Origin: Microplitis mediator
Taxonomy: Eukaryota > Arthropoda > Insecta > Hymenoptera > Braconidae
Reading direction: 5' to 3'
DNA: 64,000 nucleotides
Assembly (NCBI RefSeq): GCF_029852145.1
Contig: NC_079974.1
Coordinates: 4,114,001-4,178,000 of the forward strand
Shown here: positions 35,493 to 46,348 of the stretch, in pieces
Position numbering within the stretch: the first letter of the stretch is position 1
Layout of the letters: every line of letters begins with the position of its first letter
Program-made: the position numbers and the translations under genes
Notes under the pieces: generated by a model
What the model was told of the DNA's origin: nothing
Seen by the model: only the letters and a program-made list of their open reading frames with translations
The model's database searches: none

Positions 35493-35861
35493 TTAGACGT
35501 TAATCTTCTTTGCAAACAAAATCTCGAATACATGTTGGAGATTTTGAGCCATAACGACAATTTTATCCTCCTCATTGAAACAACGATAGCAGTTGGTAAA
35601 AATCAACCGTACGTCGTTGACGAATCCATCGATCGACTTGTACTGCCGTTGGTCCAGCTTCCGAAAGATGGTCGTTAGATCCATAGGAATTTTTACAATG
35701 TCCTTGTAATTATCGGGACCCCAACATTTAAAATTGAAGTCCCTGTAAAATGGCCACGCATATGACTCATGCCACGGAGACAATAGCTCTTGAACTATCT
35801 CGCAGCAAGTGATAAATACTTCTCCGCAAAGTTCTTGAACTTCTTCACTGTCCTTCACCAT
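35493..35861 (-). CDS. Single-bromodomain mini-protein (BET second-bromodomain-like)
   Basis: Intronless, 122 residues, essentially one bromodomain. Residues 17-117 align without gaps to the second bromodomain of BET proteins: ESYAWPFYRDF holds the WPF shelf (36-38), DIVKIPMDLTTI the ZA loop end, VNDVRLIFTNCYR helix B, and MAQNLQHVFEILFAK helix C. The position of the acetyl-lysine-binding Asn (YKYN in BET) holds Phe95, with Asn one residue later (YRCFN), so acetyl-lysine binding may be altered. No ET domain or other region. Minus strand, start at ATGGTGAAG, with a histone-type 3' end and a palindromic CCAAT upstream region. The product would be nuclear. Could act as a reader or as a decoy of BET proteins (inference). 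Confidence 0.85.
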   Translation of the reverse strand: MVKDSEEVQELCGEVFITCCEIVQELLSPWHESYAWPFYRDFNFKCWGPDNYKDIVKIPMDLTTIFRKLDQRQYKSIDGFVNDVRLIFTNCYRCFNEEDKIVVMAQNLQHVFEILFAKKINV

Positions 35862-35990
35862 GTTTGGAATACTGATAAAGCAACTTTAAGAAACTAGATC
35901 GCTGGACACTTCAATCTATACGTCTGATGAGTGACTAATAGATTCTATTTAATGCCCACCAAATCAGTCAGGTTTATTAGCTCAAGGATA

Positions 35991-36144
35991 GGTACCAGCG
36001 AGCCAATCACAGTTAAGCATGAGTAGGAGAGATGGCAGCTCGTATTTCATTGGTTATCAACAAAACAACTTCCAATCAGATCGAATGAGACATGAGCTGC
36101 CACCTCTTCTACTCATGCTTAGCTGTGATTGGCTTGTCGGTACC
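35991..36144. promoter_or_regulatory. Palindromic, possibly divergent promoter of bromodomain gene
   Basis: Two arms of about 51 bp (35991-36041 and 36094-36144) are inverse copies beginning GGTACCAGCGAGCCAATCAC on one strand and GGTACCGACAAGCCAATCAC on the other, so CCAAT boxes point both ways. The sequences outside both arms also match (GACTGATTTGGTGGGCATTA / GACTGATTTAGTTGACATTA), the minus side continuing into a TATA-like ATTAAATAG. No gene remains on the plus side. Layout recalls divergent histone promoters. Confidence 0.5.
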
Positions 36145-36210
36145 GATTTAGCCCTCATGAAGTTGACTGATTTAGTTGACATTATGTCTTATTTATCTGT
36201 TTATCATTGA

Positions 36211-36937
36211 CAAAGTTCTCATAGACGTAATAGTCTAGTCGAGAAGTTAATTTCCTGCAGGAAAAAAAAATGATTGATAATAATTGTAGTTCAACTTGTA
36301 ATTATTTATGTTATGTTCAATAACTAATGTCGATTCAGTTAGTCAAATTATGATTTTAATTTTTAAACTGCTATAATTACCAGTTAATCGTTGAAATATA
36401 CTGCTTGACTATTTAAAATTACTACTTAAACCTAAAAAAACTACAAGACACTTGTCAAAAAAAGCTTATGAAATAATAATTTTATTATCTTCATAACTTA
36501 ATTCTAGTGGTTTTATTTACTATAAGTATTTCGAGGAAAAGCATCAAAATTTAAGTATCGTTATACACTAATAGAAAAAATTAAAGGATCCAAAAAAAAT
36601 TCTAAATTTTTAGGCGATTCTCAACAGGCCCTGACTTTGAGATAAATGGTCGCACAAAAAATTAAAAAAAAAGGAAATTGTAGCTCCAAGTGTCTACTTT
36701 TTGGATTAGAACTTTAAAATTTTTTAGCGTCAGCAGTTTTTTAATTAATCTTAGAAAATCCAGTGACAAAAAAATTTTCAAATTTTTTTAATTTTTTTTT
36801 TTTTTTGGTCTCCGGGCGTGGAAAAAATTATTTTTGCTCAACCACTATGAGGATCGGATACCTTTATTATTCAGCTTTAATTTCTTTTTTTATGGACCTT
36901 AATACGTCTACTTCTCGCCGAGATATCGGTCTTCAAC
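36211..36937. other. Intergenic, nothing recognised
   Basis: AT-rich. 36840-36935 (GAGATATCGG) is loosely like modules of the dispersed repeat. No gene. Confidence 0.35.
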
Positions 36938-38049
36938 TAGTCACCGGCTGAAGAGGAGGTCCCGTAAACATTTTGTTGGCACCGGGTAAATCCAACTGTT
37001 TCTTATGTATTTTGAGCCAAGGATCACGATAATTGGGTCCATTTTGTTCAAAAGTGGTGCAAACAATTGTTTCAAACAATTTAATTGTTTAAATCAAAAT
37101 AACTCCCGAACGGCTGGTTTGTTGGGGCAGTGTAGGAAAAAAAAAATGTTTAGAATAAAAAAATACACAAAAAAGTTATCATGTGTTTTTTTTGCATCTC
37201 AAATATTTCGCGAGATATAATAAAAAAACGAGCCGGCGCTCGGACCTCTCCCTCGCGCACTAGCGACTGCCTATGCGCGAGCACTCTCTCCGCCAAATCG
37301 CGTCAGATGCTGGATAGGCCGGAATTTTTCTAAGTTTTTTACATTAAAAATCATAGAAAAATAAAAAAAAATTGATTAATTGTCGATACTACCAATCGAC
37401 AGCATTTTTTCTGAAACGAATTTCTGTCGTATCGTCAAAAAACGTTTTTTGGTAGTATCGACATTTTTTCGATTTTTTGAACCCATTTCGGACTTTGAAA
37501 AGATCCATTTGTTTATAACATTTGTGAACAAAAAAAAAAACGTCTTTTGACGATACGACAAAAATTCGTTTCTGAACAAATGCTGTCGATTGGTAATATC
37601 GACAATTAATCGATTTTTTTTTTATTTTTCTATGATTTTTAATGTAAAAAACTTAGAAAAATTCCGGCCTATCCAGCATCTGACGCGATTTGGCGGAGAG
37701 AAAGCTCGCGCATAGGCAGTCGCTAGTGCGCGAGGGAGAGGTCCGAGCGCCGGCTCGTTTTTTTATTATATCTCGCGAAATATTTGAGATGCAAAAAAAA
37801 CACATGATACCTTTTTTGTGTATTTTTTTATTCTAAACATTTTTTTTTTCCTACACTGCCCCAACAAACCAGCCGTTCGGGAGTTATTTTGATTTAAACA
37901 ATTAAATTGTTATAAACAATTGTTTGCACCACTTTTGAACAAAATGGACCCGATTTCCGTGATCCTTGGCCCAAACTACATAAGAAACAGTTGGATTTAC
38001 CCGGTGCCAACAAAATGTTTACGGGACCTCCTCTTCAGCCGATGGACTA
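36938..38049. mobile_element. Foldback element B
   Basis: Starts TAGTCACCGGCTGAAGAGG and ends CTTCAGCCGATGGACTA with arms of about 400 bp. The centre contains three alternating TGTCGATACTACC/GGTAGTATCGACA blocks. Complete copy with no nested insertion. Confidence 0.85.
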
Positions 38050-38981
38050 TTTGATTTTACGTGTCAACTTATAATAAAATCATTACAATCTATTACTAAC
38101 TTTTTTTTACATATTATCTTTCGATATTCATCCGAAAATCATCTGAAATTCATATTTGTGTCAAAATATGACTTACACATGATATTCAGCTGATCACCTG
38201 TGAATTACCGGCGAAATTTCGCAATTTTTTACACGGGTGATGTTTAAAATTAAAACCCGAAACCTGGATGTCAATATAAAAAATAAATTTTATGATACAC
38301 ATCATAAATTTTTAATTTTCAAATTACAATTTTTAAATTCCAAAAATTAATTTTTCCTGTATAGACAATAAATTTTAATATTTATTTTATAATTATTTAC
38401 GTTTGAATTGTAAATGAAAGAATACCTATTTAAAATGATACTATTTACTGATTACTGTCATTATGTTATTTGTCGCCTCTTAATGTACACAGGTAATTTA
38501 TTGCCGTATACTTTAATTTTCAGGAAATTTTAAATCTTTTATTTAAGACTTAAATATATAATGGCATAAATATATAATGACAAACTTAATTATTTGCCAT
38601 TTGGTCTTTCACAGGAATAGTAATTACCTTCACACGTGAATATGCAGACCTTAATGACCACAATATTGTGAGTTCTAAGTCTAATTACCTTTTCCTAATT
38701 ACATCAGGTACATTTCTTCAGCCCTAAACTATTACTTTTTAATCACCCCCATACCCATTGTTGTGACAATTTCTTTTGTTATAAAATTCCTTAAATTTTA
38801 GTGTCTTGTCAATATTTCCTCACTTTATTCTCGAACTTCATACCCAACAGTTCGTCTGAGAATATTTCAAAAGTTACGGAAAAAACCAAATTGTGTTATT
38901 TCAAAGTGCTTAAGCTGTTCCAGTGCAGAGTAAGAAAGTTTCCAGTGAAGTTAAATTAACAGTGAAAAATTGTAAATAAAA
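38050..38981 (+). other. 5' flank of cyclin-T-like gene
   Basis: 38090-38235 contains TCATCTGAAATTCAT-type words ending in TTTTTTACACGGG, an inverse relative of 44480-44630, so probably one more TIR element. 38800-38981 would be promoter/5' leader of the cyclin gene. No histone-like motif is seen there. Confidence 0.4.
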
Positions 38982-39914
38982 ATGGCTCAAAAGTGGTATT
39001 TCAACAAAGAAGAGTTGAAGAACTCTCCTAGTTCCAAGGATGGCATCAGCGCAGAGAAGGAGCTAGATCACAAACAACAAGCCGCTTACCTTATAACTGA
39101 TTTGGGCAAGCGGCTAAAGTTGTCAGAAGTCTGTATGCACACTGCCATTGTGTACATGCACAGATTCTTCATTCACCATTCATTAGCCAAGTTTCACCGG
39201 TATGAAATTGCCACGGCAGCGATTTTTCTGGCGGCAAAGGGGGAAGAAGAGCCACAAAAATCGCAGGCGGTCATCAGCGCTCTTCATGTCTGCCTCAACA
39301 AATACGAAGTTCACCAACTGGACACTACTTTTGCCGAGAACCAGGAGAAGGTCAAGGCACTAACTTCAAATGAGCAACTTCTTCTGGGAACACTTGGATT
39401 CAAGATGGGGGTTAGTCACCCTCATCATTGCATCAAGAAATTCTGTGGGGAAATAAAAGCTTGCAAGGAATTATGCAAGATTTTCCTGCAGATGGCTAAT
39501 TACACTTTACAGATGACGTCAATGTGCGTGAAATATAAACCGGCAGTTGTGGCGTCATTCTGTATTTATTTCACCATCCAATCATCGCAGTGGAAGATTC
39601 CCCAAGTCATAGACGGGAATCTTTGGTTTTGGCTCCTCGACACCAAAGTGACCTTCGATTTACTGATTAAGATGGACAGGGAGTTCAAAGCGGTTTTAGA
39701 TAAAATGTCACCCAGGATAAAAAACCGGGTGATGGGATTATTTAAAAATCCATCGGTCAAAGTGACTGCAGTGAATCGGATAGCGACGAACCCCAGTTCA
39801 TCGGATCCAGAAATTGTTTCCGGTAACCCTGAAGTCGAGAAGCCAAGGACTCGACGAAAAATCAGCTATCACGAGTATCGTGATAGACTGCCCGAGTCGA
39901 AATATTCAACGTAA
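38982..39914 (+). CDS. Cyclin T-like protein, 3' end altered by insertion
   Basis: Intronless 310-residue frame. WYFNKEELKNSPS (5-17), QQAAYLITDLGKRL, TAIVYMHRFF (54-63), FLAAKGEEEP (82-91) and LLGTLGFKMGVSHPH (135-149) are signature segments of the cyclin box of cyclin T, the regulatory subunit that activates CDK9 in P-TEFb. A second cyclin fold follows (VKYKPAVVASFCIYF). Family members are usually much longer and multi-exonic, so this looks like a retro- or otherwise derived paralogue. Residues 1-303 are cyclin. The last seven codons come from the element at 39891, and the original tail probably continues at 41250. ATG context AAAAATGGC is good. The key FLAAK.EE motif is kept, but GEEEP departs from the usual VEEQP. 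Confidence 0.85.
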   Translation: MAQKWYFNKEELKNSPSSKDGISAEKELDHKQQAAYLITDLGKRLKLSEVCMHTAIVYMHRFFIHHSLAKFHRYEIATAAIFLAAKGEEEPQKSQAVISALHVCLNKYEVHQLDTTFAENQEKVKALTSNEQLLLGTLGFKMGVSHPHHCIKKFCGEIKACKELCKIFLQMANYTLQMTSMCVKYKPAVVASFCIYFTIQSSQWKIPQVIDGNLWFWLLDTKVTFDLLIKMDREFKAVLDKMSPRIKNRVMGLFKNPSVKVTAVNRIATNPSSSDPEIVSGNPEVEKPRTRRKISYHEYRDRLPESKYST

Positions 39915-41249
39915 ATTCAACGTTTTTAACTTAAATTGAACATTTTGGACAGTGACCGGCCTATGAGAAAGAAAAATATCGATAGCCTTATAGACAATTT
40001 TAGATCAAATTGAACGGAGGATAGTATAGTACCGGATATCTCAACTGGTACAGCACTCGGCGCGATACCGACATGGTCTAGATTCAATTCTCAGTTCGGG
40101 CTATCGATATTTTTCTAAGTTTATCTATAAATTGTCTTATTGCGAAGGTTAATTGTAAGTTTAGGTTTCACTATATTTAAAAATTGGGAATTTCCTTCCG
40201 AAAAAATCAATCCTTGCCCCTAATACACTTTACGGTCGTTTTTGTCTAATTTTATTCAACTTCTGATCTTTTAAAAACGTTCCAAAAAAACTTCAGCGCA
40301 AAGTCATAAAAAATAAGCCAAATTTAGAAATTTCTGTATTTTCAATCGAAAAAAAAAAATATAAAGGAAAGTCGGCACAAAATGGGAATAGCGGGGTTGA
40401 ATACTGTCTTGGTTGAAGTTTTTTTTTTGAGACAAAAAAATTGAGAATCGAAGGTGTCGAACTTCGAAAAAATAACGGTTTTATTGAAAAAACTGAAATA
40501 TTTCATATATCGTGACTTTCGAAACATTTTTTGTATTTTTTTCTGAAAACTACATTTAAAAACACAAATTTTGAAAAAAAAAAGTGCTGAAAGATTAATT
40601 TTTGGGAAAGTTATAGCAATTTAAAAAAAACCAGCGGTTTTTTTCAAAAATTCGTAACTTTTTCTGGGTTGGGTAAAAAAATCTGAAAAAATTCAGAAAA
40701 ATGTCTTTGGTAGGATAAAAAATGATAAAAAAGTTTCAGCGAAATCGAAGGGGGTCGGGTCAAAACCTCGGTGATTTGGCATGGAATGCCCCATATATAG
40801 GTTCATATATATAATTATATATAATTCCATGTGTAATCACGTATAATTATATGTAATTATATATGATATCTCGTATATAATCATTTATACTCAATTATAA
40901 TAATTTAAAATCATTTTTGATCGGGCAATTTTATGGCAGTGTCAGTCTTCAATTTAATGTTCTCGGATTAAGTGACAGCATCATAGATTGTGTTTTGGAG
41001 AAAGACCTTGAGGATACTACTTATCTTTTTGATAATTAGTCTGGAAAACCTTGCAATAAAGCTTGGTGCTTTCTTTTCCCGATCTCTTTTCTTTCTCATA
41101 GGCCGGTCACTGTCCAAAATGTTCAATTTAAGTTAAAAACGTTAAAAACGTTGAATTTACGTTGAAAACGTTGAATTTACGTTGAAAACGTTGAATACGT
41201 TGAATTTACGTTGAAAACGTTGAATTTACGTTGAATATTTCGACTCGGG
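39891..41249. mobile_element. TIR element inserted in cyclin-T-like gene
   Basis: Left CCCGAGTCGAAATATTCAAC, right its exact inverse ending GAATATTTCGACTCGGG. Both continue inward as inverted CATTTTGGACAGTGACCGGC blocks. The right arm has a (ACGTTGAATTTACGTTGAAA)n-type minisatellite at 41140-41235. The interior holds a tRNA-like repeat (40033-40105), A-rich sequence and an ATATAATT block (40795-40920). Length 1,359 bp, a multiple of three. No direct target duplication seen. Confidence 0.7.
40033..40105 (+). repeat. tRNA-like repeat, second copy
   Basis: ACCGGATATCTCAACTGGTA and GATTCAATTCTCAG correspond to the A and B boxes of the copy at 8103-8180, more decayed. The flanks are shared with that copy but in permuted order, suggesting that the source was a tandem array. 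Confidence 0.5.
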
Positions 41250-41447
41250 ATGATGAAGAAAAAATCTGAATCAGATGGATCATCGACTTCTTCACCTCCT
41301 GATGTAGAAGTTCAGGATAATTCCATTGGAAGTACCTGCCAGCTTGTACCCTCAACTAAAGCGGATCTGGACCACAGCCGTAAGCGTCAAAATAATTACG
41401 ACATGGGCAGTATTTTGTGTTCTGCTAAGAGACGTAAGCTTTTGTAG
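41250..41447 (+). pseudogene. Displaced C-terminal tail of cyclin-T-like gene
   Basis: Encodes 65 residues starting MMKKKSESDGSS: Ser/Asp-rich, then DHSRKRQNN and a basic end KRRKLL like a nuclear localisation signal. It is in the same frame as the cyclin codons ending at 39890 and directly abuts the element's right terminus, so it probably was the native tail before insertion. AATAAA-like signals occur near 41708. It could in principle initiate on its own ATG but has no promoter of its own. Confidence 0.55.
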
Positions 41448-42657
41448 TTTCAATAATTTTTTAATTTTTTGTACATAATTATTTATCATCCAGTTATTTT
41501 TTATTGTAAAATATTATTGTAGGTTTTATTATTTTCATAAATTAAATATTAAGTATTTCATGTAAATAGTAAATAGTAAAATAGTTAATTATATTTGAAA
41601 AATTTACTTTTTATTTAATAAGTTTAATATATTTTTTGTAAATAATTAAATAATAATGTAATTAAAATTAATGATAATGCACCATAGACTTAATCATGTC
41701 TTTTGAAAAATAAAATATTAATAAAACGAAATCCTCTTTTTGTTTTGATTTTAATATAATTAATTATTTTATATAAGTAATTTTATTTTAAGAGTAATAA
41801 TTAATTTTTATGACAGTAAAGTTAGCAAACATCTGACAATTTTTTAAACTTTGAAAAAACAAATTAAAATGTTTACAAAATAAAAAAAAAAAATTCATAT
41901 TTAGACAATTCGAAATTCAGTAGATGCATTTTTTTAAAATTTTATTTTTTTAGATGTAATTAAAAAATTGTCGGATGTCTACTGCACTTACACTTAGTTA
42001 ATTTTTCCAAATTAGATTTTTTAATGAATGCAGAATAAAAATCAAAAATTTAATTCAAAATATCACTTTCTATTTTAAAAAAAAACAAGTTACCTTTGAA
42101 TAAAAAATTTAAAAAAAAAATATGATCCTGAAGTTAGCAGACAGTTAAAAATTTTCAAATGTATTTTTCAAGAATTTAATTAAAAAAAAAAATAATTGCT
42201 CATATATAAAATTAAAAAAACTATAGGTGCAATTTTTTAAAATGTCATGTTTAAAAAAAAAATTCAAAAATTAGACGTCGGCTACTTTCAGTGTCATAAA
42301 TAGGGCCAAGATTTTTGCTTTAATTTAAAATCAAGCAATAATAAATACTGGTGTCAAATTTTTGAAATCACGGAAAAAATATTGGTTGTCGAAAAAAATT
42401 TTTTAAGCAAAAGTCCTAGGAAATTTAATTAAAAAAAAAAAATGTCTCGTATTATTTTTTCTTAGGACTAAAAAGAAAGCCGTAATTTTAAAATTAAGAT
42501 TTTCATAGTTCTTAAAAATTAGAATTATTAAAATAAATGAATAGAAACTTTATTGATATAAAATTTTTGAATTTTTACGGTCGGGAAAAGAAAAATCGGT
42601 TTATTAGTGGAAGCAGACAAAAAATATCGAAATATATTTTGAAAATCATGAATTTTT
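41448..42657. other. AT-rich intergenic with decayed MATH-unit 3' flank words
   Basis: 41820-42300 repeats GTTAGCAGACAGTTAAAAAT and similar in both orientations, as in the 3' flank of MATH units, but without a MATH frame. The rest is unassigned. Confidence 0.4.
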
Positions 42658-43436
42658 AACTTCCCGCTAAGAAAATTGTAAATTTTCAAAAATTCGGGAA
42701 GTTATTGGTTTCGGTCCGATTTACGAAAATCGAATTTCCATCAGATGTCGACGTTTTGAGGTCCTAGGAAGCTATTCTTACTAATTTCAAGATCATATCT
42801 GAGTGTATATATGTACGTACGTACGTATGTAAATACATGTATCTTTTGAACTGATGAACCGCTTTTGAACTTTAAGGTGTCATTCGACGCGGATTGTCAA
42901 TATCTTGAAGCCGTGAGAAAATTGAGCTTGATCGGTAGGGCTCGTTCAGAGATATTCCAAAAATAAAATTTTTGCAAAAATGTTTTTTTTGGATAACTTT
43001 TAATGTGCTCGATGGATTGATTCCAAAATGAACTGGGCTCTAGAGCTTTATAAGCCGCGTCGAATGCCACCTCAACCATCGAAATCGGTTTATTCGTTCA
43101 AAAGAAACCGTTGTCAAAAGAATTAAAAAAAAAAAATTTTTTATTTTTTCTGAAATATCTCAAAAACGACTCGATAAATCGAATTCAAAATTTGATCAGC
43201 TTTAGAATTTGATAAAACGCGTCGATTGCCACCTCAACCGTCTCAATCGGTTTATTCGTTCGAGAGATATCGTTGGAGAAAAAATGGTTAAAAACGTTTT
43301 TTTTCGAATACAACAGCACACAAACGTATTTTCGAGCTCGAGAATGTATTCACAATAATGTTTTCGAGGTTCTTGAGCTCGAAAACAGCGGGAAGTTTTG
43401 GGGCTAGCCCGCAGGGTCAACTGACAGACCGATTTT
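42658..43436 (-). repeat. Dispersed AACTTCCCGCT repeat, complete inverted copy
   Basis: Begins AACTTCCCGCTAAGAAAATT and ends GGGTCAACTGACAGACCGA. Modules with CGACGCGG and GAGGTGGCA words, and an ACGTACGTACGT run near 42815. Confidence 0.75.
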
Positions 43437-43825
43437 TTTTTCATTTGTTGCTTTCATTTTATACTCAATACTCTAATTCAGTATAATAAATTGCGATGTA
43501 GCCAGTAAAAATTTTAAAAATAAATTTAAATATGTTGCTTTGTCAAAATTACAAATTTTATAATGCCGTCATGCTATACAATACGTATAGTAATTTTTCT
43601 ATAAAATATTACGTGAAAAATACCGTAAAATTCTCTAAGTGTAGATTGAAAAATTAAAATTATTTTATTTTATTATTCCTGTAAGTAAATTAATTACACT
43701 TGAGTACCCAAGATGTCAAAGAAAATCATCGAGTGTCAAAATTTTTATCACCGAAAAATTCCATATAATTTTTATAGGCCACCGAAAATTATACAAAATT
43801 TTTCTCGTGACTTTGATAACATTGT

Positions 43826-43955
43826 CATTGCATCGCAGATACCGACGCAGTTATTTTTCTGATTATTTTGCATTGGTAACTTCGAGCCACTCACAGATGA
43901 GAAAATTTTTCCTCCACTGCTAAATAAGTTCTCATTGGGTCGCCAATACCGATAC
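43826..43955 (-). promoter_or_regulatory. Two degenerate copies of the shared CCAAT motif
   Basis: Minus strand GCGTCGGTATCTGCGATGCA at 43848-43826 and GTATCGGTATTGGCGACCCA at 43955-43931, each followed by ATG. They match the MATH promoter motif and flanks (AACAACAATAATAG vs AACAACAGTAGTAATAAC). No gene follows, so probably a dead promoter. Confidence 0.35.
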
Positions 43956-44981
43956 GACTATTATTGTTGTTATTTTTTTCAGAACTAACTTCTAACATGA
44001 AGGGATTTTTTTTAACAAAATTTTTTAGCCAAAATGAAACACAAACACTAAATAAATATAAAAACACAAAATTAAAACATATCAACAAACTTTGTAAAGT
44101 TTGCGAGCAAACGGGTACAAAATAATATAACTTAAGAAAAATAAACTATGTAACAACAAACATGTAATAACTAAAATGATAAATAAAGAGAATTTTAAAA
44201 GTAAAGTAACTTTTAACAAAATTTCATGTAACTCTTTCACTATTCTTTCTGATTAACCACAACTCAAATTTTACCACTAATCTTCCCACACGGAAAAATT
44301 ATATATGCGGCATATATTCAGATTTGCCCGAATATATACGGATATATAATTTTTCCGTGTGGGTTTCTCGACGGAGATTCGGGAGATCCGAACCCTGGTC
44401 CATCTTTACCATACCCGGTAAACTGGCTGCATACACCCCCAATCTTCAAGTCTTTTTAAGTAAAAAATGAACTTAAAAAATTGCCCGTGTAAAAAAGTTG
44501 CGGTATTCCACAGGTGATCCGCTGAATATCATGTAGAAGTAATATTTTGACACAAATATATTAATTCCAGATGAATTCCTGATGAATACACAAAGATAGT
44601 ATAGAAATATAGTTTTAGTGATAGATTGTATGAAAATTTTTATTACAAAAAAAATTTTTTTATGTCATTCCCAACTCACTCCTGTCCGGAGTTTTAATAT
44701 TTCAATGAATTTATATTAAACTGTTAAACACTTCGTGAATTTTTTTTTTAGTGTATTGATCTAAAAGAGCTTTGATTGGTGAATTTTTCAAATTCATTTT
44801 AGTTAAGAAAAAAAAAAATTTTTTGTAGAAAATTTTTTTTCAGGTGGTCCATTATGCCCCAGATATCGCCGATCAGCTTAAAATATCAAAAATAACATGA
44901 TTTGACCGAAAATGAAAAAAAAAAATTTACTAAATTTTTGAGGGGGGCCTTCATCCCCTAGGTTCCCCTATTAATTCGTTA
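43956..44981. other. Intergenic with small repeats
   Basis: Contains the 74-bp MITE at 44288-44361, a TIR-like segment starting TTGCCCGTGTAAAAAAG at about 44480 related to 38090-38235, and a GGTCCATTATGCCCC repeat fragment at 44820-44970. No gene. Confidence 0.4.
44288..44361. mobile_element. 74-bp palindromic MITE
   Basis: CACACGGAAAAATTATATAT inverted at the right end ATATAATTTTTCCGTGTG, with a CATATATTCAGATTTGCCCG centre shared with 4580-4716. Confidence 0.7.
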
Positions 44982-46206
44982 TAGTCCATCGGCTGAAGAG
45001 GAGGTCCCGTAAACATTTTGTTGGCACCGGGTAAATCCAATTGTTTCTTATGTATTTTAAGCCAAGGATCACGATAATTGGGTCCATTTTGTTCAAAAGT
45101 GGTGCAAACAATTGTTTATAACAATTTAATTGTTTAAATCAGAATAACTCCCGAACGGCTGGTTTGTTGGGGCAGTGTAGAAGAAAAAAAATGTTTAAAA
45201 TAAAAAAATACACAAAAAAGGTATCATGTGTTTTTTTTGCATCTCAAATATTTCGCGAGATATAATAAAAAAACGAGCCGGAGCTCGGACCTCTCCCTCT
45301 CGCACTAGCGACTGCCTATGCGCGAGTTCTCTCTCCGCCAAATCACGTCAGATGCTGGATAGGCCGGAATTTTTTTAAATTAAAAATCATAGAAAAATAA
45401 AAAAAAAATCGATTAATTGTCGATACTACCAATCGACAGCATTTTTTCTGAAACGAATTTTTGTCGTATCGTCAAAAGACGTTTTTTTTTTTTGTTCACA
45501 AATGCTATAAACCAACGGATTTTTTCAAAGTCTAGATTGGGATAAAAAATTTGATAAAATGTTGATACTACCAATCGACAGCATTTTTTATGACACAAAT
45601 TTCTGTTGTATCCACAAAAGACGTTTTTTGGTATTATCGACATTTTTTCGATTTTTTGAACCCAATCTGGACTTTGAAAAAATCCATTTGTTTATAACAT
45701 TTGTGAACAAAAAAAAAAACGTCTTTTGATGATACGACAAAAATTCGTTTCAGAAAAAATGCTGTCGATTGGTAGTATCGACAATTAATCGATTTTTTTT
45801 TTTATTTTTCTATGATTTTTAATTTAAAAAAATTCCGGCCTATCCAGCATCTGACGCGATTTGGCGGAGAGAGAGCTCGCGCATAGGCAGTCGCTCGTGC
45901 GCGAGGGAGAGGTCCGAGCGCCGGCTCGTTTTTTTATTATATCTCGCGAAATATTTGAGATGCAAAAAAACACATGATACCTTTTTTGTGTATTTTTTTA
46001 TTCTAAACATTTTTTTTCCTCTACACTGCCCCACCAAACCAGCCGTTCGGGAGTTATTTTGATTTAAACAATAAAATTGTTTGCACCACTTTTGAACAAA
46101 ATGGACCCAATTTTCGTGATCCTTAGCCCAAAATACATAAGATACAGTTGGATTTACCCGGTGCCAACAAAATGTTTACGGGACCTCCTCTTCAGCCGAT
46201 GAACTA
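44982..46206. mobile_element. Foldback element C
   Basis: TAGTCCATCGGCTGAAGAGG to CTTCAGCCGATGAACTA, arms about 390 bp, and a centre with four alternating TGTCGATACTACC-type blocks. Flanked by TA/TA-like bases (GTTATAG...ACTATAAC). Confidence 0.85.
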
Positions 46207-46348
46207 TAACACAGAATTTAGATTTTAAATATTATCTCTAATAATTTGGACAAATTTTCATGATCATATGAATCGTTCATCAATGAATTCCGTTATAAAA
46301 ATGAAAAAATTGTTTAATAAAAACAAATTTAGTTACAAAAAAAAAAAA

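Noticed and set aside
44390..44445. Possible tRNA-like sequence (GGTTCGGATCTCC on minus strand)
   Set aside because: No convincing A box or cloverleaf at the right spacing.
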